Source of the DNA: Liolophura sinensis
Lineage: Eukaryota; Mollusca; Polyplacophora; Chitonida; Chitonidae
DNA length: 64,000 bases
Reading direction: 5' to 3'
Assembly: GCF_032854445.1 (NCBI RefSeq)
Contig: NC_088295.1
Span: 84,984,644-85,048,643, forward strand
Position 1 is the first letter of the stretch, and every line of letters begins with the position of its first letter. Under the pieces are notes generated by a model. It saw nothing but the letters and a program-made list of their open reading frames with translations. It ran no database searches and was not told the DNA's origin. The position numbers and the translations under genes were made by a program. Of this stretch, positions 46,601 to 61,600 are shown piece after piece.

Positions 46601-49600
46601 TTACTACGATTCATAATATCACCTCACAGCTGCCGTAAGGTATGCATTTTGAGTCGGTTTACAGGCATCTTATGCAATTTTATATGTTAACTACAACAGA
46701 TGGATTTCAAAATTTTGATTATTTAAAAATTTAAAACAAATCATATTATAGTTCACCAGAAAAATATTATTTCTGAACTGTCTTAAAAAAGAATAAAAAA
46801 AATTTATTTTTATAGGTTACTGTGGATTTTTTTTCTATTTTATATGCCCTACCTGGAGGAATGTGATAAATAAAATGCGTCCATAATCTTAACATTAAAT
46901 CAGAAGCATTCCATACTAATTGCCTAAATTAAAACATATGTTGGTTGCATGCTTTTGAACATCTACACTCTGAAACACTGAAACAGGCACATTTGTTCCT
47001 TTTGTTTTCTGAGGCTGAGACCATCACTGTTACACGTATTTGAAATTAACCATTTTATTTAGATGTGTTAGGCCATCGCATGTAAATTCCGGGATGGGAA
47101 CAATTGACATACTGTATAAATACTAGGCACTTTTCAGGAAAATGCATAAATGACAACAAAGAATTTGGGGGGGGGGGGGGGGGGGGGGGCTCTCAACAGT
47201 TGAGGGCAAAAATGTTTTCCTTTGGTACAATGTTTGGTTGAGAGGTTTCCCTCAAACCGGCAAAGCAGGATTCTTTATATCTTTTAGCAAAAACTAAAAA
47301 TGACTACATACGGCCTTGTCTTTACCATGATGTCATTAATGGTAGAAATTAATTATTTTGACACAATATTGACACACTACCACAGACTTCAGGAGCAGAC
47401 TGTGCTGAGTGTTTACTAAAGGAAAAGATCACATAAAAATAAAGTGAGCTTCAGGTGAAAGACCAGTGAAAAACTCTCTATAAATATATGAGGGGTTTTT
47501 TGGCATCATATCACCTTTCTAGCTCGCCTTACAATGTAAGAAGAGGTATTGTGAGAGGGAGATCAGATGTTGTCGGTGACGAGGTCAGTGTTCAGTTTGG
47601 TTAAAGTTTTTGGCCAATCACAGGGTTGCAGTGGCCATCTATAGTACACAGATAGCCAATTGTTGATAGTGATTTGCATATCAAAGACCAAGGAACTCTT
47701 TTTACCTCACAGTTCAACATTTTGCTCAGCTATTCACAGGGTTGCAATTGCCTCCCACAGTACATGGATTGCCAAATGCAGTTCGCAATTTGGATGAAGA
47801 CCTCGGTGGTAAATTTTTGCTCCCCACAGTGCCTTTTACCACCACAATGATTAACAACACCGTAACATATGAATGTCACTGCTCTGCAATACTTACACAT
47901 GTAATAAACAGTGATAGTTGTGACAGTATAATAATTTTGTTCTTTCTTTTTGATTTAATGGCAAGATAGTGCTAAATAATTAGGGGATAATAGCTGCATA
48001 CGAAAGTGTCAATGATTCTGACTTGGGGGGGGGGGGGGGAGGGTAGAAATCAATATTTGAATGTACCACAAGACTTGAACATCATACAGTTTTCCAAACT
48101 GCTCAATCAGGCAAGCCACTGGAATTCTCTGAATGCCTTGCTTTTGTTAACATTCATGTACAAGCCAATTTTTTGTGAACAAAATTAATATAATCTTTCA
48201 ACTGTAGGAGCTATTCCAACATTAAAAACTGTCTTGCAGAGTGGGAAAAATTGATCATGACACTAGAGTACCCAAACACCAGTTATACTGCATACTTCAT
48301 AAAGCCCATCATAGAATTCCGACATTCAAATGCATTCTAAACAATACATGAAAGTTCTTTTACGCACAGATTTGAGTTGACTGTGGTGCAGAGAAAACAG
48401 AGAGACAACTAGATACTCAGTGGTATATGGTTACTTTTACATATATGGTTTTCAGCTGTCCATCCCTATTTTTATTCAGCTTTCTTCAAATTTAAAAAAC
48501 ACTATAATCCTGTCCTTGGGCAGGGAATTTGTGGATTCTGCTGGACTTGGTGACAATTTAAATTTGCCGACAATGCTGGTGTAACCAATTCACTGTCTAA
48601 CTTTCGTTGAAATCTGTCTTCATATAAGTAAAGCTAACATTATCTTGTCAAAGGTTGGTGGTTTCCACTACCCATAAAATTGATTGCTATCTTAACAGTG
48701 AAAAATTCTGGTGTATGGTATTTGTGTATGGTATTTAACAACCATTAAACAAACAAATACTGAGCTGAGTGGGCTGGGCTGATCAGTCCATGGGCCAACC
48801 GAACCCCTTTATGCTGAGTCTCAAAAGTGGTAGATGTTTTGTGGCATGGCACAGCACTGGACCTGGATTACTCAACTATAAGGAGGGTGCCCCAATCAGG
48901 TGGTGGATATGTGGAAGAACATGACAGGGCAATGCTGAATTTTGCACAAAAACAAGATGTAACAGATATTGAGTGTAACTAAATGTAAGTCAACTAAGAA
49001 GTTTGTGCAACTACAGCAAAAAAGAATAATCATTTTTTTCCCTACAAAAACTATGCTTTATTTATCTTTGTAGTCTCCTGAAAATCATGGTGTATGAAAA
49101 TATATTCATCGTTTTGGTGACTTTGTAATTTTCTCTTCAAATGAGATACATGTATATTAAAATATGGATAATACAAAAATATCCAAACTGAGTTTTGTGT
49201 TCTGGTTGTAAAGTGGAACTATTGCATCTGTTTTTAGCTGAGCTTTTGGACAAGTTACAGAGAAGTGTTGTACTAAGCCAAACAATGGCTTTCAAGGAGT
49301 GGCAATGGCAAAACAATGAAATTCAAGGAGTGTTCCAGGTTTTTTTTGTCATTTTCAAGGCTAGTTTAAACATACCAGGAGCAAATTATAGACTATACTT
49401 TACGCCTGAATTATAGATGATTGAATCTGCATGCATGTATATTGAATAGTTTACTTCCCTTTGCAAGAAATGTCTGCCCTTCACCTCTGTACTGCGACAC
49501 AATCTTTGACCCAGCCTTGGTTCAGTAAAAAAATGAATGCCATATATCATTACGCAGGGCTTCCTCTGGGACAGTATTTTTAGTCTTTTTTTAACCAGTA

Positions 49601-52600
49601 ACTTTAGCCACTCATCAGATTTTGTAGTAAATACTATTTTTCTTTAGCCATACTTCCTTAGCGACCATGGCTCTTATAGGTTTCCTTCTGTAATTCATTC
49701 TGATCTGCCTTGGTGTAGCTGCTAGAATCAGTTTGGTCTCTTCCAGCTATATCTGGAGTTTATCAAACGTTACATTTAGAACAACTGCCCTCAAAATAAT
49801 GGACCAATGCTTGGCAGCATGTTTTTGTTTTTTAGGAAAAAAAAATCAATCTTTTTTTCAACCTATCTGTAGGATCCTAGTAAAATGTAATTTCCTATAT
49901 CAGAAAAATTTGTTATGAAATTAATTTGTAAATTCAGTTTTAATAAAATGCAACATTATGATCACTACATTGGAATAACACGGTCTGACAGGAGAAAACC
50001 AGACGGCGTACACATTTATGTAATAGCACATACCCTGAAACATATAAGTTACTTCGGATCCCAAAATAAATAGTTTATTAAGTGTAAAGTTTAAATTTTT
50101 AATGGGAGGTAACTTCATTTACAGGTGTAACTCGACCTTGATTTATTTCTTTTGATATATATATTTTTTTAAAGATTGGCGATGAAAGGCATCCCCAAAA
50201 ATGCCATGATTCTCTTTCCTTATGTAACAAAAATGATTTCACGCGTTATTTAATGTAAGTTAACTTGCAACAATGCTGAACCCCCTTTGTAGATTTCTGT
50301 CAAGTAATTGCCATACAACTGTTGTTGTTGTTGTTTTGCCGAGATGAGGCCGTTTGAAATGAAAGTAAGTGGATTATTTTCATAAGAAAAATTGCGAAAA
50401 TGTGCCAAAAAAAACCACAAAACTCTCATGGTAGATTTTGTATAATGTTTGTATTTTTTCTTAAGTAAATAAATTTGTCGCCAAAAACATTCACATTTTT
50501 CCAAATTTTATGGCCATTTCCAAAAATTGTTCTAAATTTGTGACAATGGCAAGTGCAGCAGAAGCCCTGATTATGAGAGAATTATCAGCGAGGTCCCAAT
50601 ACAGAGACTCTGTGGTCAGCTGATAATATTTAAGTTTGGGACAAACTAAGATTTTCAAGGATTTTCCAGGAGTATTTGTCTTTTTTAAGGACTTACAAGT
50701 ACTTGAAAATGAAATTGTATTTTTCAAGCACTATCAAGGAGTTTCAAGGACTGTGCGCTATTACCTGCACTGATGACAGGCCCTTTCCAGTGAGGGCAGG
50801 CTGGCTTGAGGTGCAGGCTTTGTGATGGCAGGCTCAAAAAAAAAAATTATGTTACACCACTGATCCCGGTGCTTCTAACCAAGTACAATAGCTCCTCCTA
50901 TCTGCACTTAGTGACTTAAATGCTCTTGATGATGAAAATGTTAATGGTAAGGGCAATCCAAGGTCTATCAACATTTTCCAAAAATTTTATTGTAAAAAAT
51001 ATAGCGAACAAGGAAATCCTTATACTGGTACAGATTTAAAATTATGTTTATTTGATGCATCAAACATACAGGTTTGTGATGAATAAGTTTTTATTAGAAG
51101 TTAAATCAGTTGGGGGTTTCAACCAAATGGATGCTATATCATAGAAAAACATGTAAATTTTATTTTCAGCACTTTATACTACACATTTTCCTGAAAATGG
51201 CCCATACATATATATATATATAAGATTTATATTTTTATAATAGGAAAAAAATCTAGCACAAGCTGTTAGTTTTCAGAAAAGACTGTAATGTAGGGCGCGC
51301 AGTCTGTGTACTGTATAGAGATATCCAGCTCTTTCCTATGTCATCAAAAATCATTCGAATACATGGGGATTGAACAAGTTAGAAGGGTTCTATAGATTGC
51401 ACACATGTATTGAAATCTGAAACGTCACTTCAGGGAGAAGGCTTTCTCCAACAACTTATGCCACTTACCATAAACACTTAATACTGATCGAGGGGCTTAT
51501 GTCCATTGGGGATTTTGTCTGCGGTGCTTTTGTCTGCAGGGTTTTAGTCCACTGGGGCTTTTGTCCATGCCACATACTTTGTACTGGTGAACTAAAGTCT
51601 GAGCATAAGTTTAGCTCACACAGAATTGCTATGAGCTCTGAGGAAGCCACAAACTCTGACACCAGCGGCAGTTGTCATCACTTGGAACATTGCTCAAAGG
51701 TTTCCATACCCATTACCCCAAGCATGCTAAAGCTGACATGGGTCTGGCAGGCTTGAGTGAGTTATCTTCAGCTACAGATCTGGATTCATCCAAATTCTGC
51801 ATGAAATTGATACCCATTTGACCGGCGAAGCCCATTAACAACTTTAAATAATCAACACATATCACAGATGCAGGAACAATGATTGAAGGATCAATGTACA
51901 GCAAGATAACTGTTAACCTTGATTCCATCTTTGAGTAAAAATTTGTTTATGATGATAATAAGGGGAGGAAATCAATCTTACCCTTGCATGCTCCCGGAAA
52001 GAGTCAATTATTAATCTGTCAACTCTTGATGGGTTCGGTGGGAGTCTTGGTATTGGCAATGTATTATTACTGGTGATCTTCTTTGCTGGATTTTGCCGTG
52101 CAAGCTCTGCCTCAGTCTGAAAAACACCAACAATTCCCACATATTGCACACTTAATGACAGAAATACATGTACAGTATCTGTACTACAAAAATACTGTGG
52201 TGCAAAACCATCTATCACTCAGAGTGTACAATAAAACTCTCGCACTGTATCATGTCAGATATAGAGTGAACCAACTTTACATGTGCAAACAGGGACAAAC
52301 CACTTTGGCTGTCATATGACCTAGCTCTCAAAATGTCAGCCCCCAATTCAACTGGCCATAATTATCAAAATGAATTCAAGGGAATTACTTCAATTAATTG
52401 GTTATTTCCCTTTACAAAGAATTATCTCCCTTGACAGTAAGTTGGCCTCATTAATTTCAGCACTAATGCACATGGGACGATGGAAAATAGCGGCGTTTTC
52501 TCTGTCAGTTCCCCAATGAATACTAACAGAAGCAAATTGGAATGATATAACAGCTTTAATTGAACTTGATACCTTCTGTCAAGGGAGGTAAATCCTTGAA

Positions 52601-55600
52601 AAGGGAAGTAACCTATGTATTATGAAAAAAGTTGATAATAAGTCCCACATGAAACAAAACTTTAAAGTACTATTCCTAACAAAAATTATACAAATTCCCC
52701 AAATCATTATCTGAATGATTCCTCTTCAAAGACAAGTTATTAAGTAACATTTTCTGACTTTCACTTTCATTAAATTAAAGCTGTTACATTCCTTACCGCA
52801 ATCGATACACGGTGCCTAATGGTAACAGTCAAACATATGTTTAAATCCTTGTTGAGTATAGCATTACAGAAGCAACAACAAAAAAAAAAAGTATTTGGTG
52901 AAGAAAAGTGTACATAAGTATCATATGCAAAATGTTCTCGCCATGACAATGATACTATAGGCTATATTGCTGCCTTCAGGTATATGCTGTGTTGACATCT
53001 GGTCCCAATTTCACAAACCATACTTAAGCCTGTTTGAGCTTTCTAGCTTCAAACCTTTTCAAGTTACACAGAAAAACACAACACTCAAACATTTAGAGAA
53101 AAATCTGATGCCATGAATTTTCAAAATTCAAAAATCTGAAACGTGCAAGTTCGGAGAATTGAATCACTGTACCTGTGTACCAAATTTAAGAATAATTGGC
53201 TCAGTGGGCAGACCCCTAGTCAGTATTTATGAAAGGTATGGGGGATGAGTGTCATAGCTAAAATAGCTGAGTGTCTGCGAACCCACCTGCTGCCAAGAAT
53301 TTTGCCATCGCTGGAGGCTATGTTGCGATTCAAGTCCAGTTTAGATCTAATTTAAGTCATAGTTTAAATATATGTCAATATTAATACCATGTAACCCATA
53401 AAGCTCTGCCAATGATAATAAAAAAAAAGCATATTTTCACAGATACTGCATAAGTATCGCTTATTAAATTTATTTCTTAAAGGGAAAGTTTTCTGTTGGT
53501 CAGATGGTGAGCTGGAAATGGGCGATAACCCTGTATAGGCAAAACTGTGTAACTTTTAAACTTTTAATGGCAGACGCAAGCAAAATAACGTCCTTTTTCC
53601 ATGCCAAAATGATTCCAGTCTACTCTAGAAGCATTATTCATTCACCAATGGAGGCGCTTATTGACGAGGTCACAGCACAATTTGAAGTTCAGAAGTCAAC
53701 AAAAAGCCACATGGGAAAGGTGCTCTCAGATAATACACAGGCGAAGTGGTTTAAGAATTAACCATGGCTAGTTATTCAAGTTGGACATATTCACAGCGGC
53801 CATTCACCAAAAAGCAGAGCAGAAATTCAAGAGAAAAAAAATCATTTTGCAAAACTTGCAAGGGACAAAAGAAAGCCAACGTTATGGCCACTGTGGGCTC
53901 GTCAAATATCTAGATCTCAACGATAAAAAAAAATGAGAGTAGTACTGAACATAAAGACGCCATTAGGTTTTTCCTGAAGCGTGCAGCTGAATCATCCACT
54001 ACTGTCGAAATTTTCAGCAGTGATAGTGACAACAAACTGACAGAAAAAGTAGGTCAAACGGATGCAGCAGTGTTTAGAACAGTTTATTATTGTGCAAAGG
54101 AAGGTCTACCCAGTGAGAAAATTACCAGCCTCCTGGAATTGCAGACATTGAATGGAATAAAAATTGGCTACAAACATCTGTCATGGGACACTCTTTCAGA
54201 CATTCAAAATAGCATAGCTGTAGTGCTGACTAAAAGTCTGCTTCAGAGAATAAAATTTTCTAATGTTTTTGCCCTTATGGTTGGTGAACCACAAGATATA
54301 GCAGTTAACAAGCGGTTAAGTATTTGCATTCGACATGTGGGCAAAAAAGGTATTCTTTCAACAGAGTTTTTGTGTAATTTAAAAGTTGATGAAAGCTATA
54401 ATCACACACCACATACATGAGTTTTTGTCAAAACATAAACTTGATATAAAGAGATTTGTAAGTTTGGGAACTGATGGGGCTGCCGTTATGCTGGGGCGCA
54501 GAACTGGAGTAGGTGTTCAAATAAAGTCAAATATTCTCCATTTCTTATCCACAGCCACTGCATTGCTCATAGGTTAGCCCTCGCATGTGATGATGCCCTG
54601 ATAGACATTCCTGTTCTTGAAACGTTTAGATCTAAATTGAATTCTTTGTTTTATCTGTGTAACAACTCTGCAATTAAAACCAGAAAGTTAGAACAAATTG
54701 AAAAATTACTGGATGACCCATTGTTAAGAATGGAGGAGCTCACACTGTCCAGTGGCTCAGTATAAGAAATGCTGCGCAAATGGCATTTATGTGCTATCCG
54801 TCTGTGGTAGCAGCACTGTGTGAGGTAGGCACATCTGACCCAGTACCTATGGGTCTGTACAAATACTTTGATGAAGTCAAAACGTCATTACTTATTGCTT
54901 TCATGCTTATGTTCACACAAAACTGGCTGTCCTGAGTTGTAAAATGCAGAGGGAAACTCTACTACTCAGTGAAATAAAGCCTCTGATGGAAGGGACATTA
55001 GGTGGACTAAAGGGACTGAGTAAAGGTGGTGCTAGGTTCAGGGAAATGGAGGAGGCCCTAGATGAAGACTTTACACTGAAGCAAGTTGAACTGGGAAAAC
55101 TGAACCCAAAGCAATTGTCAGACTTATCTGGCCTTACTGGAAAGTATGTTCAGAGGCTGTCGGAAAACATACGCCTCCAAATGGCAGAGCCAACTGACAC
55201 TCTTTACGACTTTGATCGTGTTCTATAGCCAGGTACATTTGCAGTCAATGTAGAGGAAGTTGATCTAGCAATTAATGAGTAAGAGTGAGTGAGTGCTTGG
55301 AGTTTAACGTCGCATTTCATATGACGACGAAGGAATCCTTACAGTGCATGTAATGTGCCTTCTTGTTGCACTGCTCTTTCATCTAGTGCTGCTTCACTGA
55401 GACCCCTTACTGGAGGAAAGTAAGCTGCCCTGCCCGAGCCATTATACTGATACAAGTCAACCAGTCAATGCACTATCCCACTTATACTGAATGCCAAGCG
55501 AGTCACACCTAAAGTCTTAGGACTGACCCTGGATCTACTGCTCCCAAAGTGGACGCTCTACCAACTGTGCTATCGGGGCCGGTGACCTGGCAATTTAACG

Positions 55601-58600
55601 GCTGGGCAACATTTATGGGACAGCCAAAAGGTCACAGTATACGATAGTGAAATAGACATACGCACTGAAAGAACTGAAACGAACTTGAGAGTGAATGGCC
55701 TACATTGAAAGCAATGTTAAATAGAAGTTAAAAAGACCTCAAAACAAATGAATGAATGTGCTGGTTGTGCATAATAAACTTATGCCAAACATTTGCAAGC
55801 TGTGTGAGATCGGCTTGTGTTTATATCTCACAACTGTAGAGTGCAAACGTTCTTTTAGCACACAGAATCAGTTAATGTCTTGTATTAGGGCCTCAATGAA
55901 TCAAAGATAAATTGGACGTTTTAATGAAGATAAGTACGGTTGGGCCCAGTTTGTCAACCATACCGGCCGACTGGGCCCAAACCAAACAACAAAAAATAAC
56001 TCCATTTGCTAGGAAATAAGCTGATGATGTATTTAAGATTTAATAAGTACACTGCATGCAGGGTTAAAAATTCACCCTTTTTTTCAAACATTCATGTAAA
56101 CATGTCTCGTTGTGAAATTAAAGCATGTCAGTTAATTTGTGTGAACTGTTTATTTATGATTAATACTTTTCGCCGGTTTGCCAGTAATACTTTGATATAA
56201 GCCAATACTCCTTTGTTGAAATTCGGAGGAGTTCTGTACAGCCAAAATTATTTATCTAGAGCACCGCTAGTCAATTCGCTCATCAAACTTTATTCATTAT
56301 TTAAATGTCTCCAATGGTATCCATTTAATAATCATTCATGTCGAGAAAGAATAATCATTTTAAAAAAAAACTGAGCACTTTCAGTACAGTTCCCAGCCAA
56401 AAGGGCTAGGAACCCTAGAAATAAACGTTTCCAAACAGCATGGTATGCAAATAAATTTTTGCCTAAAGCTACTTTCAATCTTTTTCAGGAATGAAGTTAG
56501 AAGATTTACCTTTTTTCTTTCCTTTTCAATAGCCTTAAACTGTTCATAGCATTCCTCAAGTTTGGAATGGAGCTCATTTGATGGACCAGTCCTATTTGAA
56601 AGAAAAGTGTATAAAAATATACATGTACCCTAACTTACAGAGATACCTCGAGATACTTAAAACATCTGATAAATTCTGGTATTAAAACAGCATGAAAAAT
56701 ACACCAAAAATACATAACTAAGCAATCTAAAACAAATCTTTATTATTTACCATAAATTTTAAAACAGTTGCAATCACCAAGTCTTGCTTTGAGCACTGTC
56801 TGATTCGCAGTCTAGTTCTGTTACTAGGAGATGGTGGTACATGTTAGTAATGCCCCGTCAACTCTTGACTACAGGTTGCATGACACTGCACAGTAATCAG
56901 AAAACTGTATCTATTTGATTTTTTATCTATGTTTAATGCACTCTTTAAATATATTAATTTCAATGATTATTGTTTAATGATACACCCACTCATTCCCAAT
57001 TGAAAAGAGTGCCAGGAGTAAACAACCTTTGCCAAATTACTGGCAACCTTGTCAACATGTCACATATGGATATGCGTATCGGTACCAAACCGTACATGTA
57101 TATCTGGCACTATAAATACAAACCTTGGATGTCTGAATCCTGGATAAACTTGTCTTAGTCCAAACACTGAATATGGCGGAATATCATAAAATAACTCTGG
57201 ACCATAGAAAGCAGGTGGAAGCTGGAGGTAGGGATCAACACAATACTCAACTGGTTCTCCATAAAATGCAGCAGAGTGGGGCCCAAACATTGAGTTAGGA
57301 AAGTGTGCAGGAATCTTTACCATAGGTTTTCTTGGAAAATGGCCAGCAGGAGTACACAAGTCTGCTGGAAGCTCACCAAAGCAACGTTGGCGAATACCTT
57401 CTGTCTGATGATTTCTGTTAGCAAGGTTAGTTGCATTCATATCACATTCCCCTCTTCGCGCTGCCAGCTCATAAGATTCTCTCATCACTTCAGAGGGTAT
57501 TTTGCCGCATAAATTAGACTCTTTAGGTAGGTTCTGCCATTCAGGTCCATTTCTTTGAAGCCTTCCTGACAGTCTGCTCTGCAATAGAGTCCCTTCAGCC
57601 ATCAGTTGATTATATCCCTGTGACCGCTGGCTTCTCTGTGCACAGTTGAAAGCATTGTTTTGGTGGCTTGCTGTTGTTACTGGTTGTTTCACAGAGTCTT
57701 CTGGTAATGTGCAAGCACTTGGATTTGACCAGCAATGAGCTTGACCACTTGAGGTACTTGTCAAGATTTGTATGGGATGAGCTATGTTTTTGATCTGACC
57801 AGGATGGTGTCTTTTCTCTGGAGTCATCATTTGTATTTGGTAATCTGGCCTGCTACATTCAATTGTTGACTTGTGGCGTTCTTGTTCCAGGCAATGTTCT
57901 TGAACTGAATGAGGAATGTGAAAGGTGTGATTTTTCTGAGATGTTGTATGTCCCATAATTGCTTGCTGGCCTTTAGCTGCTGATTTGGCAAAGTCAGCTG
58001 TATTATAGGAAGAAACTCCTCTTCCACTTATGAAAGACATTCTGGGATTCTGAGCTTTATCACCGACATGCTCACATGAAGGAGGTTGTGTAATGAGCTG
58101 TGGGCATTTCGTTCTTCCAGGCATTTGACGATTTGCTGTTTGAGATGGGGGAGACGATATATGCATTTCATTTGAAGAAAAGCTATTTATTAAATGAGCA
58201 CTTGAAGATATGCTACATTTTCCATACAGAGAGTTACTCAAAGATAAGCTTCTACTGTCGTCATTAGAATGCTGAGAATGCGAAAGAAAATTGTTGTAGG
58301 CATCTTCTGGTGTTTGTTGCAGGTTGTGGTCTGAGGCATCCTTTGCAAAGCAAGGTAAACCATTTTCCATGATATCTGTCATGCTATCCTCCCAAAGCTT
58401 CAAGTTACGAGGATAAGAGACATCCAATGTAGAATGTTGTTCATTTCTAATGGATGGCAAGTTCTCTCCTCCATTTGACCAAACACTAGCCAAATTAAAG
58501 CTTGGAGACCTGAAAAACAAAAGTACATGTCATGTGACGAAGGTAATATTACAATTTGCCACCATGGCAGATTCTGATCACTAATTTGGATGTTACAGGT

Positions 58601-61600
58601 GTAGAGTAATAGGTAAACAGACAAAAAACTTACATGTAGAAAAACACAACTGAAAACAATGATTGCTAACGTTTAGTAAATGGAAAATTAGATTTGGTAG
58701 GAAGACAACCAAGAGCTTGCCTCTATGAGACACAATAATGTAAAATAGTAGGATTTATGTGAAGAATATCCTTGAACACTACACTACAGTATTATCATTT
58801 TATACCATATCACTGAATCTAGTAAACAAAAGACAATTCAGTAATGGCATGTACATGTAATGTTAGCCAAGTGAAAATTTATATAAATTCTAACCAGACA
58901 AAATAGATCTAAGGTTTCCTAGAAGCAACTTTTATGAGGGTACACAGCTTAGTTTTCAAAATGCTTGAGTAATGGACAAACTTACAAGTAAGCAGTATTC
59001 AAAACTTAATCGTATAGCATTAATTTCACGGATATGTAAGTATCTATCTGTTTTAATATTTTACCTGGTTAAACACGAAAACTTATGACTTCAAACCAAA
59101 AGCTATAGAGAACATACCCATCAAATGAAAAAATGTCTGAGTTACACTGGGATGCGGAGTCTTCACTACCATAGAGACTGTTGGAGGTGAACAGAGAAGA
59201 ATCTTCCTGATCATCAATTATTCGGGCCACAAGATCATCCATTGCTGTAAAACGGTCGTTGGCAATATTGGAATTTGAATTAGATTGGTTATTATCACAA
59301 TCATATCCAAACAAGTTATACTGCATATGCTGTTCAGAGGGACGAGACGCAGAAAACTGGCAAGGCATTGAGTTAATGTTGTTCAGGTACCACTCTGCAC
59401 AGCCCGAGTCTCCCCTAGTTCCATCCATATCCTGGCTTGAAACTGGTGCCATGTCAAGTGGACAATGATCAAAATACTTTTTCTGAAAGCAACAAAAATT
59501 AGAAAAAAAAATCAACAAATCTCTTCTTCTCAGACTATAGGGGTCAGTGTTCAAAAATTTAAATGATGACTTCAAATTGAACCGAGGTTATAAAACTGTG
59601 CCATGAAAATTTTCATATTTCAGACACATAAAAGATTAATTGTTGCATTTTGTTCACTTTCATGATGCTTTACAATGATATAAATGGAATCCAAAACATG
59701 TATATGTACACTGTTAAATCATAATGGGTGACCTTAATTTTTATAGATTTCATCACTCTGAGGAGCTTAAAATATCAAACAACTTGAACTCTGCACTACT
59801 CAGTAAATATATGAATTAAAAGTATTTCTACGATACAAACCTCCTGACTGTCTTCTACTGTCTACACTAATTACGGCCAACCCAGCAGAGCTCAACTTCT
59901 GATATCATATGCTCAAATTTTGACTTTATTCTTTATCTTGTGATATTTTCAACTCACAACGCACAGGTATGCAGGTCATTGCGTACATTATTACCTAAAC
60001 TCAGAAAACATGCATGTTTGTCCCCATGCCAATTTGATGTGTACAAAAGGAAAATTTCTGACTATCATTTTGATCAGTTGAGTATTGTGGGTTTTGAAGC
60101 CTCCCCCACTCCATGTTTCCATTGTAATTGTATGAATAAATTCCACTGAACGAAATGCATTAGAGGTCGAAAAGGTTGAAGATCATTTTACAGACTCAGA
60201 GTGACAGCCACATATTCACAAAGCCTTTAATGCATGACCACTGTATATTCATTCATGACTCCAATACAGCTTGAAAGTGATGTCAACACCAATTGCACAC
60301 ATTATGTGTTTCAGTCAGTTTAGACTGACAGTCTTGGTTGTTACTTCACTGGACACAGTGTGTGCCAGGCAGCCTTTAATACATTAAACTGCAATTTGCG
60401 CCGGTTAACAGTTTGCAATATTATATAAGATGTCAGCTTTAACTGAGTTTATACAGGCAGTGATAATTACTATGGTAAAGTAAAAATATATTCCATTTGC
60501 TTCCTCAAACGGCCAATCAAACAAAAAGAAATCTATAATCAGTCAAATGAAAAACTCAATTTCCTCCTGAAAGTGTTGGTCGGCATATGGAAAGATGACT
60601 TCTATGAACCTGTGGTAGATATGATTGTTTCCTCTTAATTTCAACCATCCACTGCGTCCTAATACCTGTATATCAAAACATGTCTTACCTGGCCATTTCG
60701 CAATCCTATGTAATTCTCATCCTGATCAAGTTTTTCAACAACAAGCCTGTCACCCCCTCCTTCATGGAAATTGCCAATTGAGTTTCCATACTGAGCTGGA
60801 AGAAATGGCTTTGCCCCAGGATTATATTTAAATTGCTGCAAAGACAAGAAACACTAACCAATGAAGAAAGACAAAAATGTTATGATTCAAGCCAAAAAAT
60901 ATAACAACTTTGTGACTGATCAGTTTAAGTCATTTTTTGTGGATATTTTTTGATGTCACGGCATCATCTGATGTCACCTTCATGTATTTCAAGCTGGCTG
61001 ACCTCTCCTCATGTACAGCTCAAGGTCAGTCCTATTAAACTCCATGAGCAAAATTTCGTGTACCTCAAATCCTTCCAGAAACCTTCAACAAGGTACAAGC
61101 TGGATGTTTGCAAGACAGATAGCTGACCATGAAATCCAATTTCCGGAATACTGTTGGCAAAGTAACGAAGACCTGTGGGAAAAATTTTCCAAATTTCACA
61201 TGCCATGATGGAGCTTGTCAAAATTTCAAATTCAAAACATGGCATATGTTGGTTTGACTTGCTTAATTCAAAAGTTTATATGCCTGGATTTATGATAGAA
61301 TATGGGTTACTCAGCTGTGGAACTCTCTACATTTTTTTATTATTTATAATATTTCTACACTTCCAATGACTTAGGGAATCAGTGCATACCAAAAATAACG
61401 ACAGGATCACAGTGTAAAGATCAGTGAAATATTCCTCATGGAATTGATAGGCAACCGTCCTGGGCTCCACATAAAAGAGACAACTCTTAATTAGTCTTGA
61501 AGTGTCCAAAAACTGTTCCCAATAGCAAGACAGACGTACACGATACAACTAAATGGCATAAACTGATGATTTGAACCTCTAATCTGGCTGTCTACCTGAT

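Larger units (their letters stand above)
45516..51981. other. MEIOC intron 6, no nested gene recognised
   Basis: This 6.5-kb intron holds a G23 tract (47167-47189), a G15 tract (48025-48039), and a degenerate duplication in which cacagggttgcagtggcc (about 47620) is echoed by cacagggttgcaattgcc (about 47737). Also present are a TA tract at 51206-51222 and a short tandem repeat at 51499-51566. None of the open frames shows a recognisable family. Confidence 0.5.

Noticed and set aside
53504-55228. A functional gene derived from the hAT transposase
   Set aside because: Multiple stops, at least three frameshifts and an inserted SINE break the frame, and no splice sites rescue it.
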